5,484 nucleotides of DNA, taken from the NCBI GenBank assembly GCA_018814505.1, contig JAHIZQ010000247.1:1-5484 (forward strand), in the 5' to 3' direction. The first letter of the stretch is position 1, and every line of letters begins with the position of its first letter. Both the position numbers and the translations under genes were made by a program. The notes under the pieces were generated by a model. It searched no databases, had not been told where the DNA came from, and was given only the letters and a program-made list of their open reading frames with translations. Of this stretch, positions 1-5,484 are shown piece by piece. This stretch comes from Candidatus Omnitrophota bacterium (lineage in GTDB: Bacteria; Omnitrophota; Gorgyraeia; Tantalellales; Tantalellaceae).

Positions 1-435
1 AGACTGGACAGTCATCTTGATTTTGATATTGAATTAGCTAAAAAAGAATCAACGGAAAATCCGGTTTTTTACATACAATACGCGCACGCGCGAATTTGTA
101 GTATAAAAAAATACAGCAAAAAAAGTTTTTTGCGTTTAATCTTCCAGAAATTGGATTTAACATTACTCAAAACCGCGCAGGAACGAAAACTAATCAGAAA
201 ACTAAACGAGTTTCCGTTTGCTGTCAAAATGAGTGCTGAAGTGTTAGAGCCGAATCGCCTAGTCATGTATTTAAACGAACTTGCTAGGTCTTTTCATTCT
301 TTTTACACTGAATGCCGGGTTGTTAGCGACGATTTGGTGTTGTCCAAAGCAAGACTATATTTAGTTGAATGCGCGCGGATTGTGCTGGCAAACGGTTTAG
401 CTTTGTTAAATATTACTTTACCAAAAAAAATGTGA
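1..435 (+). CDS. argS: Arginyl-tRNA synthetase, C-terminal part (5' end outside window)
   Basis: The gene encodes the cytoplasmic class I enzyme that charges tRNA-Arg with arginine using ATP. The reading frame is open from base 1, so only the last 144 residues are visible; the HIGH and KMSKS catalytic motifs would lie upstream. Recognition rests on the ArgRS signature ENPVFYIQYAHARICSI (residues 20-36 of the visible part), which leads into the all-helical DALR anticodon-binding domain. That domain shows the typical stretch YLNELARSFHSFYTECRV (about residues 90-107) and the family-typical end NGLALLNITLPKKM. The usual 'LLGV' near the end reads LLNI here, a minor change. The stop is TGA at 433-435, so the protein appears intact at its C-terminus. 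The mfd-like gene follows on the same strand after 79 bp. Family assignment is secure; nothing can be said about its promoter. Confidence 0.96.
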   Translation, partial: RLDSHLDFDIELAKKESTENPVFYIQYAHARICSIKKYSKKSFLRLIFQKLDLTLLKTAQERKLIRKLNEFPFAVKMSAEVLEPNRLVMYLNELARSFHSFYTECRVVSDDLVLSKARLYLVECARIVLANGLALLNITLPKKM

Positions 436-450
436 ATTTGAGGTTTAGCA

Positions 451-510
451 AAACTAAAAACCCAATAATCTAATAACTCAACACCTAAAACCTGGAACCT
501 AACGCCTGGT
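451..510. repeat. Degenerate 7-8 bp tandem repeat (AACCTAA/ACCTGGA type)
   Basis: The argS–mfd gap can be cut almost without remainder into short related units. Four 8-mers come first: AAACTAAA, AACCCAAT, AATCTAAT, AACTCAAC (451-482). Four 7-mers follow: ACCTAAA, ACCTGGA, ACCTAAC, GCCTGGT (483-510). The last four also read as a 14-bp unit repeated twice with 11 of 14 matches. The strand is C/A/T-rich and almost free of G until 494. The array ends four bases before the ATG of the mfd-like gene and takes the place where its ribosome-binding site should be. I recall comparable heptamer stretches between genes in some uncultivated bacterial genomes, but cannot verify a family here. It could be a decayed satellite or simple-sequence expansion. 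Confidence 0.6.
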
Positions 511-514
511 AAAT

Positions 515-2410
515 ATGTTTGATTCCCTAAAATTCTATAAGGGTTCTCTAGTTGATCTCGAAGAAGTAGTCCATAAGCTTAATAAATACGGCTACACGCG
601 GTGCCGGAAGATCTCTTCATGTGGCGATTATAGTTTAGTAGGCTGGATTCTTATTATTTATCCGGTTACGTTTGAATATCCCGTTCGGTTGGATTTCTCC
701 GAGGACATAGTCCAATCAATAAAAAGCATTGACCTTGTTTCATATAAAACGATTACAGAACACAATGGAATCATTATTCTTCCACTGGGGGAGTTGAAAC
801 GTAAACGCATAAAAAAAGAACTACTGGAATTGGGAGAACAGCCAATAGATTCTTTTGTTGATATTGAACCGGGAGATTTTGTAGTTCATATTGACTATGG
901 CATCGGAAAATATTTGGGTATGCAGAGAATCCGCCGGAATGGTGGATTGAAAGATTATTTTGTTATTCAGTATAAGGGCGGGGACAAACTTTTTATTGAA
1001 AACGCGGAGTTGCATAAAGTACAAAGATATATTTCTTTCCATCGAAAACCGCCGCAACTAAACAGTTTAAAAAGCAAAAGATGGCAATCTGCAAAACAAA
1101 CCGCTGTAAAAGGCGCGGCACGTATAGCTAAAGATTTTTTGCACGTTCAGGCAGAACGTGAAAAAACACATGGTTTCGCGTTTAGCAAAGACTCTGATTG
1201 GCAAAAAGAAATGGAAGATGCTTTTCCTTATAATGAAACGCCTGACCAGATGAAAGCGGCTATTGAAGTAAAAAAAGACATGGAAAGTTCTCGCCCCATG
1301 GACAGGCTTTTATGTGGCGATGTTGGATATGGAAAAACAGAAGTGGCGCTTCGGGCGGCTTTTAAAGCTGTAGTGGGCGGAAAACAAGCCGCGTTTTTGG
1401 TTCCGACAACTATTTTAGCGGAACAGCATACCAATACTTTTTTTAAAAGAATGGAAAAGTTTGGAGTAAGAATTAAGATGCTGAACAGGTTTCGCACTCA
1501 GACCGAACAGTCAACAATTGTTGAAGAAGTAGCGTCTGGTAAAGTCGACATAGTTATAGGTACGCATAGATTGCTTTCTTCTGATGTCAAGTTTAAAGAT
1601 TTAGGTCTTTTGATTATTGATGAAGAACAGCGTTTTGGTGTTACGCATAAAGAAAAAATTAAAAAGATGAAAGTAAATGTTGATATATTGACGTTAACCG
1701 CGACGCCCATTCCAAGGACATTGTATTTATCCCTTATGGGAGGGAAAGACATATCTATGATAGAAACGCCGCCTTTGGAACGTTCTCCGATTGACACACA
1801 AATTATCGAACATAATAATGCAGTCATAAGTCGGGCAATACAGCAAGAACTGGATAGAGGCGGACAGGTTTATTATCTTCATAATCGTGTTGAAACAATT
1901 GAAAAAACCGCGCAGAATGTGCGTAAGCTTTTGCCTCGTGCGCGTCTTATGGTGGGACATGGACAAATGAATTCAAAAACGCTCGAAAGTACCATGATTA
2001 AGTTTATAAGGGGCGAAATCGATATTCTTGTGTGTACTACAATTATCGAATCCGGCATCGACATACCAAATGCCAATACAATGATTATTGATAACGCCGA
2101 TAAGTTTGGATTGGCAGACTTGTACCAATTGCGCGGGCGGATAGGCAGGTTTGACCGTAAAGCATATGCGTACCTTATTGTAAAAGATTTAGGCACATTG
2201 ACTTGTGATGTCCAAAAAAGGCTGAATGCGATAAAAAAATATCAGGAATTAGGTTCAGGTTTTAAGATTGCTATGAGAGATCTTGAGATGAGAGGTGCCG
2301 GCAATATTTTAGGAGTAGAACAAAGTGGATTTATTGATCAAATAGGGTTTGATTTATATTGTCGATTGTTAAAACGTGAAATTGAAAATTTAAAACTTAC
2401 CGTTCTCTGA
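515..2410 (+). CDS. mfd: Short Mfd-like transcription-repair coupling translocase lacking UvrA-binding and D7 modules
   Basis: Mfd is a cytoplasmic DNA translocase that pushes stalled RNA polymerase off DNA and normally recruits UvrA for nucleotide excision repair. This 631-residue protein is far below the usual 1,050-1,150. Residues 5-90 match only the D1b part of the UvrB-like region. A short linker (about 91-115) replaces D3. Residues 117-172 are the CarD-like RNA-polymerase-interacting domain (VHIDYGIGKYLGM, YKGGDKLFI). The RecG-like motor follows: Walker A GDVGYGKT at 268-275, DEEQ at 369-372, TAT at 395-397 and QLRGRIGR at 538-545. The TRG translocation motif is at about 580-606. The protein stops just after GFDLYCRLLKREIENLK, where D7 would begin. 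The ATG at 515 is the first start after an in-frame TAA (500-502) and has no Shine-Dalgarno. The motor looks fully intact, so I call a gene rather than a pseudogene; removal of the terminal domains is seen directly, its effect is inferred. Confidence 0.9.
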   Translation: MFDSLKFYKGSLVDLEEVVHKLNKYGYTRCRKISSCGDYSLVGWILIIYPVTFEYPVRLDFSEDIVQSIKSIDLVSYKTITEHNGIIILPLGELKRKRIKKELLELGEQPIDSFVDIEPGDFVVHIDYGIGKYLGMQRIRRNGGLKDYFVIQYKGGDKLFIENAELHKVQRYISFHRKPPQLNSLKSKRWQSAKQTAVKGAARIAKDFLHVQAEREKTHGFAFSKDSDWQKEMEDAFPYNETPDQMKAAIEVKKDMESSRPMDRLLCGDVGYGKTEVALRAAFKAVVGGKQAAFLVPTTILAEQHTNTFFKRMEKFGVRIKMLNRFRTQTEQSTIVEEVASGKVDIVIGTHRLLSSDVKFKDLGLLIIDEEQRFGVTHKEKIKKMKVNVDILTLTATPIPRTLYLSLMGGKDISMIETPPLERSPIDTQIIEHNNAVISRAIQQELDRGGQVYYLHNRVETIEKTAQNVRKLLPRARLMVGHGQMNSKTLESTMIKFIRGEIDILVCTTIIESGIDIPNANTMIIDNADKFGLADLYQLRGRIGRFDRKAYAYLIVKDLGTLTCDVQKRLNAIKKYQELGSGFKIAMRDLEMRGAGNILGVEQSGFIDQIGFDLYCRLLKREIENLKLTVL

Positions 2411-2519
2411 TTTTGCATAAATCTACTTGAAGCAGATCTAAGAGTTTGATATTATCTAGTATGTATATGGAAAGATATTTGTTCTAAATCGGACTAGGTT
2501 TAACTAAAAAGGAAACGCG

Positions 2520-3398
2520 ATGAAAGAAAATCGAATAATAGTCTGTACGTATCTTTTCGTTTTTCTGTTGGTGCTTTATGGATGCGGCAAAAACCCGAAT
2601 ACAGGCAAAGAAGTCATTTTAGCTTTGATAGGCGGCGCTAAAATAACAATGCTGGATTTTAATGAAAGAATTTCGAACTTGCCCAAACAATATCGAGCCG
2701 TTATTAAAAACAGAAAACGCGATTATCTTGAAGAATTGATAAAGGATAAACTGTTGTACCAGGAAGCGCTTCGAAAAAACGTTCACAAAAACTCAGAAGT
2801 GAAACAGCTCATAGAAGAAGCTCAGAAAAAGATAATGGTAGCTCGGCTATTAAAAGATGAAATAGATGACGTTATTGACATAAAAGAGGAAGAGATAGTT
2901 AACTTTTATTACGCGAACCAATCTGGGTATATGACCCCGGAGGTTATGAGAGCGTCCCATATTTTAATGACATCACGCCAAGACGCGGATGACGTCAGAG
3001 AACAGCTTTCAGCCGGTGCGGATTTTGAACAATTGGCAAAGGCAAAATCAGTTGATCCTACTGCCCGTAACGGGGGCGATATAGGTTATTTTGCTAAGGG
3101 TCAATTAATGCCGAAATTTGAAAATGCGTGCAATGAACTTGAGGTCGGAGAAATAAGCGACGTTGTAAGGACAAAATTGGGATATCATATAATAAAGTTA
3201 ACGGGTCGCAATAAACCCGAACTAAAACCGATAGAAGAGGTTTCAGAGAACATAAGAGCAAAACTGCACAATATAAAACGTGAAAAACTTTTTAATGATA
3301 TGATGGAGAAATTAAAAGCCGACACGGTCATAGAAATAAATGAAAAAGCCCTAACTGAAGATGAGGGTAATAACGAAGAAAAAAAAGACAATTCTTAA
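2520..3398 (+). CDS. Parvulin-type peptidyl-prolyl isomerase, probable lipoprotein (PrsA/SurA-like)
   Basis: The 292-residue protein probably catalyses cis-trans isomerisation of X-Pro bonds in exported proteins while anchored to a membrane by a lipid. A hydrophobic signal (about residues 5-20) ends in LVLYGC, giving a lipobox with Cys22; Tyr at -2 is atypical, so lipidation is likely but not certain. Residues 31-135 form a helical SurA_N-like chaperone region (DYLEELIKDKLLYQEALRKN). The parvulin domain spans about 140-230, with His147 (RASHIL), Asp179 (KSVDPTARNGG) and His223 (GYHIIKL), all at the expected active-site positions. The tail after 275 is charged and low in complexity. The start is supported by AAAAAGGAA (2506-2514), six bases upstream. 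surA follows 12 bp downstream, and the two look like paralogues used together in the envelope. PrsA-like foldase is the alternative name. Confidence 0.88.
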   Translation: MKENRIIVCTYLFVFLLVLYGCGKNPNTGKEVILALIGGAKITMLDFNERISNLPKQYRAVIKNRKRDYLEELIKDKLLYQEALRKNVHKNSEVKQLIEEAQKKIMVARLLKDEIDDVIDIKEEEIVNFYYANQSGYMTPEVMRASHILMTSRQDADDVREQLSAGADFEQLAKAKSVDPTARNGGDIGYFAKGQLMPKFENACNELEVGEISDVVRTKLGYHIIKLTGRNKPELKPIEEVSENIRAKLHNIKREKLFNDMMEKLKADTVIEINEKALTEDEGNNEEKKDNS

Positions 3399-3400
3399 AA

Positions 3401-3406
3401 AGGAGG
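3401..3406 (+). promoter_or_regulatory. Strong Shine-Dalgarno of the surA-like gene
   Basis: A perfect AGGAGG sits four bases before the ATG at 3411, inside the 12-bp gap after the parvulin lipoprotein gene. It fixes the surA-like start and is the strongest ribosome-binding site in the window, which suggests high translation of this chaperone relative to its neighbours. Confidence 0.85.
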
Positions 3407-3410
3407 ATTT

Positions 3411-4376
3411 ATGTTTTTTCGAAGAGGATTAAAAATTTTTACATACATAATGGTAATTAGCGGAGTGTTACTTATGTCCCAAAACTCGGCGTATTCTGAA
3501 ATTGTTGACAAAGTGCTGGTAGTAGTGAACGAAGAAGTAATCACACAGCGCGATTTTGACAGGATGTTTGTACCGATAGCGCAGAGTTATCGGACGAATT
3601 ATGAAGGCAAGGAATTGGAACGGCAACTGGAGAGTGTACGAGCCGGCCTTCTTGACCAGCTTATAAACTCAAAAATTACCATAAGTTTAGCAAAAAAGGA
3701 GGAGATTGGAATTGATGAAGAAGAATTAAAAAGGCGAGTTGATAAGGTTAAGGCATACTATGATTCTGAGGAAACTTTTTTACAGGTACTTAGTTCAAAA
3801 GGTACAAATTTGACAGAATTTAACCAGGAGATAAGAGACCAGATGCTTGCACAGAAACTTGTTGAACAGGAAATTTCTGCAAAAATTGTTATTACCCCTG
3901 ATGAAATAAAAAAACTTTACACCAAAAATAAAGAGAAATTTGTCGCGCCACACAAAGTAAAAGCTTTAGGTATAATGATTAGGAAAACAAGAGATTCAGA
4001 AAAAGACAAAATGAAAATTATCGCGATTAAAGATGAGCTTGAACACGGTAAAGATTTCAGCGAAGTAGCAAAAGAAAAATCCGAGGGGCCGTACGCGAAA
4101 GAAGGCGGGAATATGGGCTATGTTAGCCAGGGGCAGGTTTTAGAAGAAATGGAATCAGCTATTTTCGATTTGAAAGAGGGTGAATTGTCGGATATAGTTG
4201 AAACCCATATTGGTTATCATATTTTTAAAGTAGAAGAAATTCAACAACCGCGAATTTTGGATTTTACGGAAGTCAGCGACTATTTAAAAGAACAGCTGTA
4301 TATGAAAAAATTTGAAGAAAACCTCGGTGAATGGCTTAAAGAAAAAAGAGAAAATGCATATATCGCCTATAAATAA
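3411..4376 (+). CDS. surA: SurA-like periplasmic chaperone with one, probably inactive, parvulin domain
   Basis: SurA proteins escort unfolded outer-membrane proteins through the periplasm. This one has 321 residues against about 430 in E. coli. It has a signal peptide (about 1-29, with a likely cleavage after NSAYS) and a SurA N-domain (30-160, beginning IVDKVLVVVNEEVITQRDFD). One parvulin domain follows (about 178-276), and a C-terminal helix (283-315) would pack back on the N-domain. The parvulin fold motifs GGNMGYVSQGQ and IGYHIFKV (His270) are present. However, the first active-site His (ASHIL in the upstream paralogue) is Gly187 in ALGIM, and the active-site Asp is Gly226 in KSEGPYAKEGG. 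Catalysis is therefore doubtful, while chaperone activity needs mainly the N-domain. A second parvulin domain is absent. Its position directly before pdxA matches the E. coli surA–pdxA–ksgA order and supports the name. Confidence 0.87.
   Translation: MFFRRGLKIFTYIMVISGVLLMSQNSAYSEIVDKVLVVVNEEVITQRDFDRMFVPIAQSYRTNYEGKELERQLESVRAGLLDQLINSKITISLAKKEEIGIDEEELKRRVDKVKAYYDSEETFLQVLSSKGTNLTEFNQEIRDQMLAQKLVEQEISAKIVITPDEIKKLYTKNKEKFVAPHKVKALGIMIRKTRDSEKDKMKIIAIKDELEHGKDFSEVAKEKSEGPYAKEGGNMGYVSQGQVLEEMESAIFDLKEGELSDIVETHIGYHIFKVEEIQQPRILDFTEVSDYLKEQLYMKKFEENLGEWLKEKRENAYIAYK
4345..4350 (+). promoter_or_regulatory. Weak Shine-Dalgarno within surA that selects the pdxA ATG
   Basis: AAAGAG lies three bases before the ATG at 4354, inside the last codons of the surA-like gene. 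The match and spacing are poor, so pdxA is probably translated largely by coupling to ribosomes finishing surA. The alternative in-frame TTG at 4312 would add 14 lysine-rich residues that PdxA proteins do not have. Confidence 0.4.
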
Positions 4377-5373
4377 ACCGCAGATATTTATCACAATGGG
4401 AGATCCTTCGGGGATTGGTCCGGAAATTGTGTTAAAATCGTTAGACAAACCCGACATATGGGATCTTGCGATTTTTGTAGTTATAGGTGACGGCAGAGTT
4501 TTTAAGGAAACAGCTTCTTTAACGGGGTTCAAGAAATGTCTTGCGGTGCAAGACGTTGATCAAACCTCGGAAGGTAAAGTTTTTTTACACGAAGGTGCGT
4601 TAAATATTTTGGATCCAGTTTCTTTCGTGGGAGACTTTGAACCCGGTAAACCTACATCACTTGGATCTAAAAAAGCGTTAGCATGCTTAAAGAATGCTGT
4701 GCAGTTTATGAAAGGCCTTCCCGAAACCGAAAAAAAAGCCTTAGTTACCGCGCCTCTTAGTAAAGAATATATCGCGGAAATATTTCCCGGTTTTGTTGGG
4801 CACACAGAATACTTGCGTGACGCGTATTTATCCGAATTTGTAACAATGGTTATGGTGGGTGACATGTTTAGCGTTGTTCCTATAACCAGGCATATTCCAT
4901 TAAAAGATGTCGCAAAAAACATAAATAAACAGATTATAAAACGCACTCTTTTACAGGTTTTGGAAAACCGGCGGCTAATCAGCGGAAAAGAAAATCCGGT
5001 TATTGGTGTATGCGCTTTAAATCCCCACTCTGGGGAGGGCGGGAAAATCGGCCATGAAGAAATAGATATCATAGAACCGGCTGTTGAAGAATCAAAAAAG
5101 TTTTATGATAATTTAATGGGACCTGTATCCGCTGACACAATTTTTTATTACGCGTATAAAAAGCAAGTTGATATTGTAGTGTCAATGTATCATGACCAGT
5201 GTTTACCTCCATTCAAGATGGTTAATTTCGATCGAGGCGTGAATTTGACGTTAGGGCTTGGCGCTATACGGACAAGTCCGGATCATGGAACTGCTTTTGG
5301 TATAGCGGGCAAAAATATCGCTAATTCTGAATCAATGGAACAGGCTATAAAAGTAGCCCTTCGGGCTATGTAG
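4354..5373 (+). CDS. pdxA: 4-hydroxythreonine-4-phosphate dehydrogenase
   Basis: PdxA oxidises 4-phosphohydroxy-L-threonine with NAD(P)+ in the DXP-dependent branch of pyridoxal phosphate synthesis; the product is condensed with deoxyxylulose phosphate by PdxJ. From the ATG at 4354 the protein has 339 residues, the normal family length, and opens with the hallmark ITMGDPSGIGPEIV (residues 13-26). Further motifs are VTAPLSKE (131-138) and the substrate-binding GHTEYLRD (149-156). The three metal-binding histidines fall in TRHIPL (His180), NPHSGEGG (His225) and MYHDQ (His280). GVNLTLGLGAIRTSPDHGTAF (from 295) completes the active site. The gene overlaps the surA end by 23 bp, which implies translational coupling. 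No PdxJ is in the window. Closely related PdxA2-type enzymes act on other hydroxy-threonine phosphates, but the surA/rsmA context favours true PdxA. Confidence 0.95.
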   Translation: MHISPINKPQIFITMGDPSGIGPEIVLKSLDKPDIWDLAIFVVIGDGRVFKETASLTGFKKCLAVQDVDQTSEGKVFLHEGALNILDPVSFVGDFEPGKPTSLGSKKALACLKNAVQFMKGLPETEKKALVTAPLSKEYIAEIFPGFVGHTEYLRDAYLSEFVTMVMVGDMFSVVPITRHIPLKDVAKNINKQIIKRTLLQVLENRRLISGKENPVIGVCALNPHSGEGGKIGHEEIDIIEPAVEESKKFYDNLMGPVSADTIFYYAYKKQVDIVVSMYHDQCLPPFKMVNFDRGVNLTLGLGAIRTSPDHGTAFGIAGKNIANSESMEQAIKVALRAM

Positions 5374-5397
5374 AAATAATGGGAGTCAAGGAAAAAG

Positions 5398-5457
5398 GGG
5401 GTCAGGCCTAGACTATTGACACTGCTACCGCAGTGTCAATAGTCTAGGCCTGACCCC
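5398..5457. repeat. Perfect 28-bp inverted repeat with 4-nt loop (REP/MITE-like hairpin)
   Basis: The left arm (5398-5425) begins GGGGTCAGGCCTAGAC and ends TTGACACTGC. The loop is TACC (5426-5429) and the right arm (5430-5457) is an exact reverse complement, with no mismatch over 28 pairs. Such length and perfection greatly exceed an ordinary rho-independent terminator, and no T-run follows on the + strand. On the - strand the stem is followed by C and then TTTTT (5392-5396 read in reverse), a terminator-like context for any leftward transcript. Hairpins starting GGGGTCAGG remind me of REP-like or IS200-family-associated elements in environmental bacteria; this is recollection, not a search. 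The perfect arms suggest a recent insertion or active maintenance. Confidence 0.85.
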
Positions 5458-5465
5458 AACTAATC

Positions 5466-5484
5466 ATGGATTTAAATGAACTTA
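5466..5484 (+). CDS. rsmA: Probable start of 16S rRNA dimethyladenosine transferase (partial)
   Basis: Only six codons and one base are visible: ATG followed by codons for D-L-N-E-L, running off the window. The call rests on position: rsmA (ksgA), which dimethylates two adenines near the 3' end of 16S rRNA, directly follows pdxA in many diderms, and family members often begin with a short M-x-L-x-E-L segment before the RPxKxLGQNFL motif. The ATG lies eight bases after the hairpin and has no Shine-Dalgarno in front (AACTAATC). The sequence itself cannot exclude a different gene or a chance ATG. Confidence 0.42.

Noticed and set aside
79..92. Alternating CGCGCACGCGCG tract as a structural (Z-DNA-like) or regulatory signal.
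   Set aside because: It encodes the conserved Tyr-Ala-His-Ala-Arg of ArgRS, so codon choice explains it.
2421..2437. Small hairpin after mfd (ATCTACT / AGCAGAT with TGA loop) as an intrinsic terminator.
   Set aside because: The stem is 7 bp with one internal mismatch, AT-rich, and no T-run follows (CTAAGAG).
2411..2449. Continuation of mfd past its TGA by readthrough, frameshift or TGA recoding, restoring D7.
   Set aside because: In-frame reading gives only 12 codons before another TGA at 2447-2449, the other two frames stop at once or within about a dozen codons, and the 109-bp gap is too small for D7. TGA also ends argS cleanly, so recoding has no support.
2446..2479. Promoter with TTGATA as -35 before the parvulin lipoprotein gene.
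   Set aside because: No TATAAT-like hexamer stands at 16-18 bp; the AT-rich candidates TATATG and GATATT are at 12 and 22 bp.
4312..4353. TTG at 4312 as the pdxA start.
   Set aside because: It would add 14 lysine-rich residues not typical of PdxA and enlarge the overlap with surA; the ATG at 4354 gives the usual 339-residue length.
4560..5072. 170-codon open frame on the - strand inside pdxA.
   Set aside because: It is fully antisense to conserved PdxA motifs, has no recognisable domain, and no convincing ribosome-binding site was seen.
5398..5457. Simple rho-independent terminator of pdxA.
   Set aside because: A 28-bp perfect stem is too long for a typical terminator and the + strand continues AACTAATC with no U-tract; the T-run exists only for - strand transcripts.

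Overview
The window is a compact, single-strand (+) bacterial gene cluster with no RNA gene, CRISPR array or intact transposon. Base composition is low to moderate GC (about 40% by eye). The order is argS (3' end) – mfd-like – parvulin lipoprotein – surA-like – pdxA – probable rsmA/ksgA (first codons). A lipoprotein signal, a SurA-type periplasmic chaperone and the surA–pdxA–ksgA neighbourhood known from Escherichia coli point to a diderm (Gram-negative) bacterium. The unusual Mfd and the intergenic 7-8-mer repeat make me favour an uncultivated lineage such as Omnitrophota or a relative. That placement is inference from memory, not from a search.

Layout: 1-435 is the C-terminal anticodon-binding part of arginyl-tRNA synthetase. 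436-514 is a short gap filled largely by a degenerate 7-8 bp tandem repeat. 515-2410 encodes a strongly shortened Mfd (transcription-repair coupling factor) that keeps the RNA-polymerase-binding module and the RecG-like translocase but lacks the UvrA-binding module, D3 and the C-terminal autoinhibitory D7. 2411-2519 is a 109 bp gap with no convincing promoter or terminator. 2520-3398 encodes a parvulin-type prolyl isomerase lipoprotein. 3411-4376 encodes a SurA-like chaperone with a single parvulin domain in which two active-site positions have become glycine. pdxA (4354-5373) overlaps the surA end by 23 bp. After pdxA lies a perfect 28-bp inverted repeat with a 4-nt loop (5398-5457). Eight bases after it comes an ATG that probably begins rsmA.

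The two parvulin proteins probably act together in the periplasm on outer-membrane protein folding, with the lipoprotein as the likely catalytic isomerase and the SurA paralogue as a chaperone. PdxA belongs to vitamin B6 biosynthesis, and the argS, mfd and rsmA products are housekeeping factors of translation, transcription/repair and ribosome maturation. The most interesting points are the two-ended minimal Mfd, the catalytically degraded SurA domain next to an intact paralogue, and the long perfect hairpin inserted just before rsmA.
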